From positions 9,505,126 through 9,569,125 of the forward strand of contig OX030958.1 in NCBI GenBank assembly GCA_943735955.1: DNA of 64,000 nt, read 5' to 3'. The position numbers and the translations under genes are program-made. This DNA comes from Piscicola geometra. Its lineage: Eukaryota; Annelida; Clitellata; Hirudinida; Piscicolidae. Below are positions 41,100 to 62,180 of this stretch, piece by piece; position 1 is the stretch's first letter; each line of letters opens with the position of its first letter. The notes beneath the pieces were generated by a model, which saw only the letters and a program-made list of their open reading frames with translations, had not been told where the DNA came from and made no database searches.

Positions 41100-42693
41100 T
41101 AGAGGTCGGACATGGACGATTTTTCATTCCCGGTCCCGTCCCGTTCCCGAAATTTGTTTTCCCGTCCCGTCCCGTTCCCGATGGGACATCAGAATTTTGA
41201 TTCCCGTCCCGTCCCGTTCCCGAAATTTTTTTCCCGTCCCGTCCCGTTCCCGATGGGACATCAGAATTTTGATTCCCGTCCCGTCCCGTTCCCGAAATTT
41301 TTTTTCCCGTTCCGACCCGTTCCCGAAAGCTTTTTGTTTTTTTATTCATTTTCGCTGCTGTTTTTACTGGTCCCAAACTTGCTAGTTCTAAAATTTCTTA
41401 AAATTTATTATTTGAAAGTCAGAGAATATTTCTTTTAATGAAATAAAAAAAACACGATTTAAAGTTCAATATTTATTGAAATGAAAGTATTGTTTTTGAG
41501 TTATTCAATCAAGTCTTTATTGCTTTTCACACGGGTTAAACCGTTAAGAGTTTCAGCTTTCAAATGAGATGATTTTGGGTCTGAAGTTAAACGACCACAT
41601 ATTGAAAAATTCTGTTCACAGCGAATATAACATGCAGATACACTAAACAAAATTTTGGCTACTTCTTGTACTATTTTAAAATTGCTCATTTTACTCCAAT
41701 AAAATAAAACATCTTTATAATTTTCAATTTTTTTTGGGACGTAATTGTGAATACTTGTTCAATTCATCCTCTTCTGAATTTTTTTCTTTGTTCATTATTA
41801 CTAATTCTTCAATAATGTTAGAAATATGTTTTTAAACAACATTCTTATTCTCTACAACTGCAAATATAAAATCATTCGTATAACTTGATAGTATAATAAT
41901 TTTATTATAATTTTTACATTATAAAAACAAACATAATAGGTCTAAATAACCATCATTTGTTTTTTTTCTCAAAGGCACTGCAGCTTGGTCTGGCTGTAAA
42001 AAATAGAATTAAATTTTCTCTAATGAAAGTCTTGGTATTTATTTCTTTTCTATCCCAAACTTCTTTCCTATTATTCTTTCATACTGGGGATGCAACAGAC
42101 ATGCTGTCATACGAATAAGATCAATGGCATTTTTTCTTTTGTCGAAATGATCAACTGAGCAATCATTTGGAAATTAATCATTCAAATTCAAAGTATTAAT
42201 TTATAAAATTAAAATAATATAACTGACCATTTTGATTTCATCTGAAAAGTTTTCATCATCACCCATTTGTTCTAATCTCCCTAATCTCTGGACTCATCAT
42301 AACAACTTCAAATGTAGTGTTGGAGGTTTTGATATTGGCAATGGTGGCTTCGTTATACTTTTCCATTGCATTTAATACTTATTTAAAGTACGGAGTATCC
42401 ATGAAATAAAGATTTCCATACTTAAAAGTTTGCTGAAAAATCATTGTTAAAGAATCCAATCCCAATAACTGTTATTCCCGTTTTTCCCGTTCCCGATTTA
42501 AAAGTTGATTCCCGTTCCCGTCTTTTCCCGTTCCCGATTTGAATGTTGATTCCCGTTCCCGTTCCCGTCCCGAAAACCTATTCCCGGTTCCCGACTTTTC
42601 CCGTCCCGAAATTAATTTTCATTCCCGTTCCCGCGGGAGTCCCGCAGGTACCCGCGGGTACCCGGTCAGATCGGGTACCCGGTCCGACCTCTA
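41100..42693. mobile_element. Degenerate hAT-family DNA transposon
   Basis: Terminal inverted repeats TAGAGGTCGGAC / GTCCGACCTCTA (12 bp, beginning with the hAT-style TAGAG) are flanked by a perfect 8-bp target duplication GTTGATAC at 41092-41099 and 42694-42701. Both subterminal regions carry repeated CCCGTTCCCG blocks. The minus strand retains transposase fragments (see 41501-41700). At 1594 bp it is shorter than an intact hAT, so internally deleted or eroded. Confidence 0.88.
41501..41700 (-). pseudogene. hAT transposase C-terminal (dimerisation) remnant
   Basis: A 62-codon frame has the spacing of the hAT dimerisation domain: VAKILFSVSACYIRCEQNFS, then CGRL and a leucine-rich LKAETLNGL. 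A second in-frame patch near 42070-42130 (MTACLLHPQYERI) resembles the motif ahead of that domain. Stops and AT-rich filler between show it is dead. Confidence 0.65.
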
Positions 42694-42701
42694 GTTGATA
42701 C

Positions 42702-44901
42702 TGACACACATACATTTTATGTAAATACTTGATATCTTATTACTTATTCATCAGTTAATTCACAAATGAATGCATAATTGCACGAATTTAATTCTGCTTT
42801 GTCTATTCATTCTCTTACAAATCGACTCCTTGATAAATGAACCTTCAACTAAACTTGAATAAATACTTCAATTATGGATTCATTGAGTTCATTTGAAAAA
42901 TATATTCAATTATAAAAGAATAGTTTCATATTAAATATTAAAACACCTTTTTTGGACTATTATTAAATAATTTAAAATTGAATTTTATGAAGTTTACAAA
43001 CAATACATTTTAAAACTTCAGTTTTGCATCTAGGAAACCTTTAAGAATTTAAGAAGGACAATTTTTGAAATCTCTTTTTGGCTAGCGAAATAGAATAATT
43101 TATGAGATTGAGATACAGAAAAAATAAATATATAATTTTAATCTTTTTAGAATAATTATTTTTATAATTTATTTATTTTTAAATTTCAATATTAATGTGT
43201 AAGAAAGTTAATTAATTCCATATTAAGATGAAAACTATATAATTATTTCACGTCTCAACATTACAAATGCAATACCAGTATTGTCTTTGTGTCATTTTTA
43301 TTGATAACTTGAAAAGTTTTCTGTTTAAAATATTAAAAATTCTCTTAGAGATACGTTTAGCGTTTGGTAAAACCATCAGATTTAGATCTGAAAATGAACA
43401 TCATCGAGAAAGTTCCAAAAATGTTAAATAACCATGGAATGTACTAAATATTTCATTGTAGGAATTAAAAATTAGGTGCGTTTGCGTTTCACTATAAAAA
43501 CTTTTCACAATTCTTTAAAAATCTATTTGATGGGTGTTTATTTATACTTTTACAGTAATTACCCCACCACACGCCAGTTCATTCAGTGTACAATTGTCTA
43601 ATAAACCACAAACAGCCTTTATAATGAGCCTTTTATTGCTTTAAATTCAAATTTTTAAATATTCACACCTTATAAAAGAATTTGTTTATCATCTCAAGTT
43701 TGAGACTATCAATGAGGACACACTTTTATCAGACTTTATCAAATGCCTTCTTGAAATCAACGACATAGAGTTGGTGAGTGTTTGAACTCCTCTCACAGAA
43801 CCTGGAGATTATACATTTGCCTTGATCAGCTGTGCTAGGTCTAACTCACTTAATACAAATAACATTGACAAAATGTTTTATTATTGTAGTTTGACAACGA
43901 CTTGTTACGCGTGGAGTCTCGATGGTTGTTCGTCTGACATGTTTGATGATGCTTTGGGTGCATCGCACGATTCATGTTGAACGTTCAATTTCTTTTGAAT
44001 TCAAACATTTTTTATTCTCATCACATTTTTAAAGTGCTTCGTTACGGAATCGAATAATGGAGAAGTTTTTTGAATAGTTAAATGGAAATAATTATTCAAG
44101 AGAAAGTAATGGCGAATACGAAGTCTAAAAGAAGCAATAAAACCTTTTACGACGAATATGAGTATGAAAAGAATTAAGTTTTAGAAAAGATGGTGATTAT
44201 TCTATCCTTTTAAAATATGTTTCTAAATGATTTTGATTATTTTAAATAATATATTTTTTAGAATTTTATTATTTTTAAACCTGAAGATTTAAATTTCGAA
44301 CGAGCAAACAGCGCAATCGATTCCACGATCAAATTGTGCGTTCACATCATTTGCAGAAAAACTGCGTTTTCAAAAATTTGAAAATTTTAAATGAAAATCA
44401 TAAAAAATCATAATTTTTCAGTTATGATTTTTAAAGCAATTCTCATCATCATTGTTATCAGCATCTTCATAATAATTATCCTGACAAACATTATGTTTTT
44501 TCTAGTGCATAAAATCAAAACTGCATATATAGGCGCATCGAAAGCACAGAAATGAAGATTAACTCGTTTAAGATTTGTATACGACATTTTTGATTTTATT
44601 ATACAGCCTTTCATAAGTTTTTGTATAAATATTTGATGCAGTAATTCTGACGATCTAGAAAGTTTTTCCTTGAAACACTATCAATAAGATCCTTTATTTT
44701 TTTAGTCGTAAAACATTTTTGTTCAGAAATTTCAAAGCTTCAAGAAAGGAAAAAAATATGTTAAAAATTAAAAATTAATTTTGTAAAAGCTTTGATTTAA
44801 ATTATTTAGAAACGCCTACACACAAAAAAAAACGAAATATATAATAAAAAAGACGCAACAATTCAAAAAAAGCAAGAGAACCTCATCTCCACCCAAACAG
44901 C
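42702..44901. other. AT-rich spacer between the hAT element and the SLC5 gene
   Basis: Apart from the reverse transcriptase fragment at 43732-43842 and the SLC5 upstream region, nothing is recognisable. Short frames (for example 44408-44614 minus) show no family signal. Confidence 0.5.
43732..43842 (-). pseudogene. Non-LTR retrotransposon reverse transcriptase fragment
   Basis: 37 codons reading RPSTADQ ... LYVVDFKKAFDKV, which contain the conserved RP.TADQ block and catalytic motif A (VDFKKAFD) of non-LTR reverse transcriptases, followed immediately by a stop. No other RT motif is nearby, so it is an isolated relic. Confidence 0.7.
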
Positions 44902-52535
<7,634 letters not shown>

Positions 52536-53859
52536 TTGCCTTGGAAGAGAGACGTGAGATGGAGTAGAATCTACACTGCAGATGGAGAGAGAGTGTATTC
52601 AGGGTGATAAGAGTCGTGTGGTGATCGTGGAATGTTGTGGTTGGTTTTGAAGAAGGTTAACTATATGAAAAAATGAATTTCATGATTTTTGAAACTGAAA
52701 CTTGTAGAAGTTTAGAGTTTAGCTAATAAGTAAGCGTGTTGAAAAGAACCTTGAAACACTAAGTTATGGCAGAAACGAATAACCATTCGATACAACTCGA
52801 CATTTTAGTTTCAATCTTCAAAGTAGATTTTCAAACTCAATAATTTACATGATTCAATTTATTATTTTTTCGTAACTTAGAACTTCTCAAATTACTAACC
52901 ATTACGTAATTTACGAAGAGGTTGTGTGAGGGGATTTATGTCGAGTTTTTTAATGAAAAACATTAAGAGATGTTTCTTTAAATTCAATTAGTTGATTTAA
53001 AAGTTTGGCTCTCATTGCTGCAGCGAAAAGAAATGTTAGTTCAAATAAACTCAGTATCCATCTAGTCAATCATGACTACTTACCAACAGATCTAGTCATC
53101 CATGCATCCATGCATGCATTCATCCATGCATGCATCCATCCATGCATGCATCCATTCATCCAGCCATCCAAATAGTTTAACAGCTTTCAAAATTGATATC
53201 GTCTCTTACAAGTGAATCTTTCAATGGGAAGTTATATTAAATTATTAAACTCAGTGCACTTTAAACGAGCACTGTTTAACGATTTCGCCGAAGGAAGAAA
53301 CAATGCCTACAAATGCAGAGTAACCAGTTCATCTACTACTCTATTGCATTATTACTTAGTTTTTCTTTTTTGCTTTATAAGACTTTATCAAGAGGGGGCC
53401 GCTCATTTGAGATTTTCAACTGACACAAGTCCAATTAAATTCGTCTGTATGCATGAATGGTACTTTCCAATTGCTTTTCAACGGCGACTTTGAAGTGACT
53501 TAGGGAATTTGACTCCAGTTAGATTTATTTTCAACTTCAAAAGAGAAAAGTTAATTCTCTATGAAAATGATTTTTTCAGTCTTTCCTTATGACCCACTCT
53601 TTCCTCTCCCCCCCCCCCCCATAGCCCCTCATATTTCTTATTGTTTATTCGTTCTTAATCACTCATTCTACAGAATGTTTTTTTCTCCATAGACTTCTTA
53701 ATAACATAACTGTTAGAAATTATGGGCGCAAACAAGTTCTATAAAAATAAAACACAAGCAGCATTAAAAATAAAAATGAAAATAAATAAATAAATAATAA
53801 TTCTTTTCGTTTTTATTTTTCCTTTCCCCTCCCTTCTTTTTATACTTCCCTCTTCCTCT
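52536..53859. other. SLC5 3' flank and AT-rich spacer
   Basis: An AATAAA at 53044-53049 could be the SLC5 polyadenylation signal. A patch of CATCCATGCATG units lies at 53096-53165. A 93-codon frame at 53212-53493 has no family signal or splice support. A C13 run lies near 53612. Confidence 0.5.
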
Positions 53860-55520
53860 CCTCTCCCTCTCTTCTCCCTCTCCTCTTCCTCTCCTCTCCT
53901 TCTCTCTCCCTCTCCTCTCCCTCTTCTCTCTCTCTTCTCTCCCTCTCTTCTCCCTCTCCTCTCCCTCTCCTCTCCCTCTCTTCTCCCTCTCTTCTCCCTC
54001 TCCTCTCCCTCTCCTCTCCCTCTCCTCTCTCTCTCCTCTCCCTCTCCTCTCCCTCTCCTCTCCCTCTCCTCTCCCTCTCCTCTCCCTCTCCTCTCCCTCT
54101 CCTCTCCCTCTCCTCTCCCTCTCCTCTCCCTCTCCTCTCCCTCTCCTCTCCCTCTCCTCTCCCTCTCCTCTCCCTCTCCTCTCTCCTCTCCCTCTCCTCT
54201 CCCTCTCCTCTCTCCTCTCCCTCTCCTCTTCCTCTCCTCTTCCTCTCCTCTCTCTCTCTTCTCCCTCTCCTCTTCCTCTCCTCTCCTTCTCTCTCCCTCT
54301 CCTCTCCCTCTCCTCTCCCTCTCTTCTCCCTCTCCTCTCCCTCTCCTCTCCCTCTCCTCTCCCTCTTCTCTTCCTCTCCTCTCCCTCTCTTCTCCTCTCC
54401 TCTCCTCTCCCTCTCCTCTCCCTCTCCTCTCCCTCTCCTCTCCCTCTCCTCTCCCTCTCCTCTCTTTCTCCTCTCCCTCTCCTCTCCCTCTCCTCTCCCT
54501 CTCTTCTCCCTCTCCTCTCCCTCTCCTCTCCCTCTCCTCTCCCTCTTCTCTTCCTCTCCTCTCCCTCTCTTCTCCTCTCCTCTCCCTCTCCTCTCCTTCT
54601 CTTCTCCCTCTCCTCTCCCTCTTCCTCTCCTCTCCCTCTCCTCTCCTCTCCTCTCCCTCTCCTCTCCCTCTCCTCTCTCTCTCCTCTCCCTCTCCTCTCC
54701 CTCTCTTCTCCTCTCCTCTCCTCTCCCTCTCCTCTCCCTCTCCTCTCCCTCTCCTCTCTCCTCTCCCTCTCCTCTCCCTCTCCTCTCTCCTCTCCCTCTC
54801 CTCTTCCTCTCCTCTTCCTCTCCTCTCTCTCTCTTCTCCCTCTCCTCTTCCTCTCCTCTCCTTCTCTCTCCCTCTCTTCTCCCTCTCCTCTCCCTCTCCT
54901 CTCCCTCTCCTCTCCCTCTCCTCTCCCTCTCCTCTCCCTCTCCTCTCCCTCTCCTCTCCCTCTCCTCTCCCTCTCCTCTCCCTCTCCTCTCCCTCTCCTC
55001 TCCCTCTCCTCTCCCTCTCCTCTCCCTCTCCTCTCCCTCTCCTCTCCCTCTCCTCTCCCTCTCCTCTCCCTCTCCTCTCCCTCTCCTCTCCCTCTCCTCT
55101 CCCTCTCCTCTCCCTCTCCTCTCCCTCTCCTCTCCCTCTCCTCTCCCTCTCCTCTCCCTCTCCTCTCCCTCTCCTCTCCCTCTCCTCTCTCTCTCCTCTC
55201 CTCTCCCTCTCCTCTCCCTCTCCTCTTCCTCTCCTCTCCCTCTCCTCTCCCTCTCCTCTCCCTCTCCTCTCCTCTCCTCTCCCTCTCCTCTCCCTCTCCT
55301 CTCCCTCTCCTCTCCCTCTCCTCTCCCTCTCCTCTCCCTCTCCTCTCCCTCTCCTCTCCCTCTCCTCTCCCTCTCCTCTCCCTCTCCTCTCCCTCTCCTC
55401 TCCCTCTCCTCTCCCTCTCCTCCTCTCTCCTCTCCCTCTCCTCTCCCTTTCTTCTCCTCTCCTTCTCCTCTCCCTCTCCCCTCCTTCTCCTCTCCCTCTC
55501 CTCTCCCCCTCCTCTCATCC
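53860..55520. repeat. 1.66-kb polypyrimidine satellite (TCTCCCTCTCC)
   Basis: About 150 degenerate copies of the 11-mer TCTCCCTCTCC. One strand is almost pure C/T over the whole length. Two large blocks near 54250-54400 and 54420-54590 (and again at 54840) repeat the same variant order, showing segmental duplication. The long charged reading frames on the minus strand are by-products of the period. Confidence 0.97.
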
Positions 55521-56964
<1,444 letters not shown>

Positions 56965-57239
56965 ACTCAGATTTCATTGATATAGCCTAAAAACTTTTTA
57001 TATTCATTTCTCTTTTGTGTTTCAATTCATTACATTGCTGGTCTTCTCTTGTCCAATACAACGTTCAATGCCTGTGAAAGAAATTTAAAAAATGCATCTA
57101 TTCAAAGCGAATTCTAGAAAGAAACGAAAATAGATTACAAATGAACTTAAAAAACTTGAAAAAGGTAAAAAAACAGCTTGAAAAAGATAAATTTAAGAAA
57201 AATAAAGCAATAAAGAATTTAAAAAAATAGGGAAGTATG

Positions 57240-57700
57240 AAAATAAAATAGAACAAAATTTTTCGTCACTTTTTCTAATGTGACTATCTTTGCCCTTTTA
57301 TTAGCATCCTCCCGTTTCTTCTCTTCATTAAAAGCCGCTTGGTTAGAGTTTTCATGTTCAGCAAAACCCAACAGTAAAATGTGAGACGCCAGTACAACAT
57401 ATCAGAGAACAATCAAACCTACTTTTGTAGTGGACTTGAGGACATCACGCTGAACACAAAAACAAAACATAAGAAAAATATTAAAATAACTTTTGAAATA
57501 TGAAAACAAAACTACAGTAGAACACATTTGAATTCAAATTAAAGTTTTAAATGATGCCCAATGTGCATTGAAGTTCTTGTATTTAAACACAGCTCCATAC
57601 TTGTGGGCTTGTTTAATAGCACTAATAATGGCTTCTTCTCCATCTTCCTTTAGTTGTCTTGTAAGTGGTCATTAAAAAAAGTTCAATAGCAGAAGTTGCT
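57240..57700 (-). other. Unidentified coding-like segments, possible gene or pseudogene
   Basis: On the minus strand two stretches read like protein: QLKEDGEEAIISAIKQAHKY continuing GAVFKYKNF (about 57565-57660, after an ACTTACAAG acceptor-like site), and FAEHENSNQAAFNEEKKRED continuing ANKRAKIVTLEKV (about 57275-57365). Between them a possible 27-nt exon at about 57424-57450 has a good acceptor (TTTTTGTGTTCAG) and donor (AAA|GTAGGT). I recognise no family and the frames do not join cleanly. Confidence 0.3.
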
Positions 57701-59287
57701 TGAGGAGCATACTGAATGAAATGCCTCTCAATCACGATGTCCTGGAGGCTTTCGTATTTCATCAGCTTTCATCTGATGATTGTGTATGTGTGCCGTTGGG
57801 TAGTCGACATTGAAAAGTTGAATAAAAACATGCATTTTCATGAATTTAAAATACGTATTTTTTTTCCAAAAAAAAATTATATTGTGTTTTTTAAACGTGT
57901 TGTTCATATATTTCGTTCAAATATTTTTGTTAATTGATTTTGTATGTGACCCATAACTGAATGTTTAACTGGCTAAAGAAAAATAAATTGAAAGTTTAAC
58001 ACCTGGATAAAAACACCCTATTACTTGCGTGTATATTATGCATGTTAATTTAATAAACTAAATGAAGAAACATTCTTTTTGAATAAATTATGCACACACA
58101 AAATTTTGTTCATAGCATCAGTCGGCGATTTTTAAGACTACTGATCTTAATAAAATCATCGATGAATAATTGTATTTCGGATATTCTTGCTGAATCCCAA
58201 CAGAATTAAAATAGCTTTCATGCGATGTGAGAATGTCTCATTGTAAGATTAATTGTCTATGTGGAACGATAATTCTCTTTAATGTCGGAAATTAATCTTC
58301 ACATTTAGCAGTAGATACTCATGTTAAATGAGTATAATACAATAGTTAGTGAAATACAATAGATACGATATGTTATGCAGAAGCATCGTAGAATTTTAGT
58401 AAATAGTTCATTAAGGTTTTTATGTCTTCAGCAAGCGCTTTTTTAATTTTTTGTAATAGTTTAATTCGTCTGTATCTACTTCTTTATTTAAAGTTCACAT
58501 GCGAATTAACGTTTTAATTTTTTTCTCAAAACATAATTTATGAAAGAACAAGTGCTGATACTGCTTTTGTCAATTAAATATTTTATCGTTTAATCTTATT
58601 TTCAGTTTCCCTTATAGATTTTTCAATAAACTATTTAAAAAAAAGTTTTTTACAATGTTTGTTTTCTTGACCTGGAGAACCCTTTACAATAGAATAACTC
58701 AAAAGTGTTCTCTGAATTCTTTGTTTTTGCTAGGTTGTATTGATTCATCCTTTGTTTTTCTCTTCCACCAAATTCAACAAATTTAAACAAAAATTTCTAA
58801 ACTTATAATGTTGTATTCAACTTACTTATTGCTTCTGTTATACTGCAACCTTTGCATTGAAGCATACTCTTAATTGGTAGTATTTTTTTAGCACCCAGTA
58901 GCTTTAAACTCATTTATAAACTTTTTACTTACAGAACTATTGCTTCAATTGATAAGTCGAAAAGAGCTTTTGCCACTCAACTACTGCCTGAATAATTGCC
59001 TTTCTGTTCTTCAAAAGAATCGAGACTTTTCTAAATGGCATGAGCGTCTTTGTTCCAATGATCTTTGCATTATGAGCTTTTCGTAAACGTGAAAAAGCAA
59101 CTGTCTTTTCAGAGATTGAAAATGAAATTTCTCACTTGAATTTTTTTTAAAGCATGTAAAGTAAAAGTTTACTAAAACAAGTCAGATCGTCGAAAATGAA
59201 TTACTCTTTTTAAATTTAATTGTTGTTTACGGGACTTAAGTTTCTCTTAGCAGCGCTCACCTTCTCTCTAGGAAATGTAGCCTACTA

Positions 59288-59365
59288 GGGTGTGTAGGAA
59301 TCGAAACTACGACCTATGGCTATAAGCGAATCGTTAACCACGAGTCGTTAACCACTCAGCCACCC
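59288..59365 (-). mobile_element. tRNA-like sequence, probable SINE head or tRNA pseudogene
   Basis: 78 nt with 5' GGGTGGC and 3' ACACACCC pairing over five bases, an A-box TGGCTGAGTGGTTAACG and a B-box-like arm GTAGTTTCGATTCCTAC with a proper seven-base loop. The anticodon arm is imperfect (no U33), so it is unlikely to be a working tRNA. It differs from the SINE at 59703. Confidence 0.55.
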
Positions 59366-59702
59366 GTTCACACATGGATGGATAACGACCAAATAAAGTT
59401 CATGATTGAAACAATTCACATAGTTATAAATTTTTACACTTTTGCCTTTTGCCACTCACCCCCATATAACTGGCTTGTGCGCTTTATTTTATCAATTCGA
59501 TAGTCATCTAGTTGTTTTATTTTATCTTTTATGATGCTTTTAGCTTTGAGCAGCTGAAAGCAAATCCGTCATTTACATGACGCTACACTATTGATACATT
59601 TATACATTGCTTTTGCTCCTGGCTTCATCACATTTCAACGAAAAAATATGGAAGGAGAAAACATGCTTTTCTAGAATTTTGAACGGAACAATGAAAGCCA
59701 TT

Positions 59703-59968
59703 GGGGAGCGGGGATGGCTTAGATGGTAGACGTTGGACTTGCAACTTAAAGGTTGCCTGTTCGAATCCCTGATAGGCAACCGTGAACTATCGTATACCTA
59801 GTGTATATGATGCGGTGTTTGCGACGTATGCATTGAGAGATGTGTACGTCGTGTGGAGTGGCGTCTCGGCGCATAAGGACCATGGTTCTCAGAACCATTG
59901 TAACATGGCCTGCGTCTGTCAAGCTGTGAACGATATAGACTATAAAAAAAATAATAAAAAATAAAAAA
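59703..59968 (+). mobile_element. tRNA-derived SINE, copy 2
   Basis: Begins GGGGAGCGGGGATGGCTTAG with A-box and B-box (GTTCGAATCCC), then a body shared with the copy at 27626-27871, including GATGCGGTGTTTGCGACGTA, GTACGTCGTGTGGAGTGGCG and the hairpin CATGGTTCTCAGAACCATTG, and ends in an A-rich tail from 59945. The same element in opposite orientation 32 kb away makes a transposed family the simplest explanation. Confidence 0.87.
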
Positions 59969-60848
59969 TTGTGTCAATTATTTCTTTAGAGTATCTAGTG
60001 ATACTTATTTTGCATTGGAGGGTTTGTAGAAGCTATAGATTTTTATTTTTTTTCCATTTTTTAAATTTAATTTTATCACTGAAAAATTGAATAACTTTAA
60101 AGATAATCCACAAAAGTTGATTTTTTCTTCATTTCTGTAAATCATTCATTATCACCACGAAAATTTGATTTATTAACTGCCAAAATTCGCATGACATCTG
60201 CAATGAATTTACCATAATATCGATTTTTCTCTAACAACCCTGCAGACAGAATGATTGCCACATTTACTTCTTTCGATGAAAGTTTACTTTTTGGGTGAAA
60301 GCCAATTGGCCATAGTTTCGACATGGAATTTTGATATACAATATTTTATTATTTCAAATGCACGTCTTCAATTTGGAACCCTTTTGAGATGAAACTTTAT
60401 ATCGCTCATAATTAATCTCTTTCTCATATTTGCGACAAAAATTGAATTTTTTACAATTTAATACCCAAGGCATGGTATTATTTGCGAGCAAAAACTTAAA
60501 AGCTTTTTTTTACTTTTAAAAATTCTCGCAAGATATTTTTTACATGCCTTGAGCAGATTTTGTTTCTCCAGGTGTTTCAGAGAAGTTGATATTGGAAACT
60601 CACTTTATCTCTAAATAAGTTTTTAAATTTTTTTAAATTTAATTTTGTTAACTTATATTATAATTTATCAAAATATATTTCTTAAATCTATTTATGCATA
60701 TGCAATAACGGAGCGATAAAAGACGGGCTACAAATTAACTGCAATGAATTTTAAGAAAAAATTATTTGAACCAGACTAATTGAGTTCACGTCGAAAGTTG
60801 GTCTTAAAAAAAATTCCTAAATATTCATTTAATTGAGCATTTTTCTAG

Positions 60849-60958
60849 GCTGTGTATATTTTGATGATCCCCACAATGGCCATTTTTGGTCCTATTGTGA
60901 TTATTATTGAAAAGTTTTTTTCTCTGTTTGGAAAAGATGACCCAACCTACAATAAATT
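60849..60958 (+). other. Putative orphan exon encoding a membrane segment
   Basis: Between a strong acceptor (CATTTTTCTAG) and a donor (AAATT|GTTAGT) a 36-codon frame reads AVYILMIPTMAIFGPIVIII followed by EKFFSLFGKDDPTYNK: one hydrophobic helix and an amphipathic tail. Composition and splice sites look genuine. No family recognised; it may belong to the same gene as the reading frame at 62959. Confidence 0.35.
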
Positions 60959-61869
60959 GTTAGTCGCGACTTCATTATCATTATTAACATTCTTATCATA
61001 ATTATATTTCTCTACTATTTTTTTATTATCAACATCATTTGTTTTATTGAAAATGTTGAATTTTTTAAATGAATTTTATGTATTATGTATAATGGTATTT
61101 AAAATTTTGAGTAATGGATTCCCTTTCTCAAAATTGTATATCACGAAACAAGATTAGACTTTGATAAGGCCAGCAGGTCCATTTCCATGGGCTTTTGCAT
61201 AATTATTAACATTACGTTTTTTCCATGTGATTTACGTACATGTTTCATTTGAAAAAACACAATTTTTTCGACTATGGAAACAAATGCATTAAACGTTAAC
61301 TTAAAATGTCCCTTTTTTGAGATTGATGATAAAACTATTTGTCTTGCAATTTAATTTTAAGTTTTTATTGTTTTATTTTGAACATTTTTGATGATTTTTT
61401 TATTTAAAACTTTTGTATCAAACAACCCTTCCTTTGTTACAATTGATTACTTTATTTCAACTTATACTTTGAAGAAATTACTTTTTCACAAAGTTTTATT
61501 TCTTTGAAGCGATAGTTAAGATTATAAAATTCCAAATTTATTTATTTAAGGAGAAACTTCGTTTCATTTCAAGTTAAAGTTTTAAAATACTAATTTTCAT
61601 TTGCTTCTATCATAAAGCATTTATTCATGAGAAAAGCGCGGTAATTTGTCTTGGAGGTCTCAAACTTGCTTTCCTCTAACCTCCATGTATATAGCGCACT
61701 AGATTTAAAAGTAATTTTTTTTCTTTCCAAAAATACGCTTTACAAATGGTGTTTTACCGTAGGCGTGCCAAAGAAAGTGAAACTATATATATAATAAGAG
61801 TTATATAATACTTATCTTTTTTCATGTGAAACGTGGACTCAAGGAAAATCTGAAGAATGGCAATTGTTT

Positions 61870-62180
61870 TTTTTTCACAATGGCGGAATTCAGAAATTCA
61901 AAAAAAAAAAACACCAGTGGCTCAGCCATTTACTCCGAATATACAAAAACAAACTTTCGAACATCAAACTGAATGGTAGAGTAGACGCGACAACCGAAAA
62001 AGGCACCCAAGAACAACATGGTCATCGGGAGCATTCTCAAGATACGAAGAGAGACCACAAACGATAAGATTGGTTGTTCATGAGAGAGTCCGACGGCGTC
62101 AATGCCTACTCATGTGAAAGCCTTCGTCGACGTGTCAGAGCCCTGAGATGCGGTGAAGAAGAAGAAGAAGAATACATAGA
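61870..62180 (+). pseudogene. Probable 3' tail of a non-LTR retrotransposon
   Basis: The frame WLSHLLRIYKNKLSNIKLNG followed by RVDATTEKG has the spacing of the C-terminal L...EGKVEGRRGRGRP block of endonuclease/reverse-transcriptase polyproteins, with decayed arginines. It ends in a GAA repeat (62157-62178), typical of such 3' ends. Weak similarity judged by eye. Confidence 0.35.

Noticed and set aside
53212..53493. 93-codon frame after the SLC5 gene
   Set aside because: No family signal; length is not remarkable for this composition.
59288..59365. Functional tRNA gene
   Set aside because: The anticodon arm is not properly formed (no U33, mismatched stem); kept only as a tRNA-like SINE head or pseudogene.
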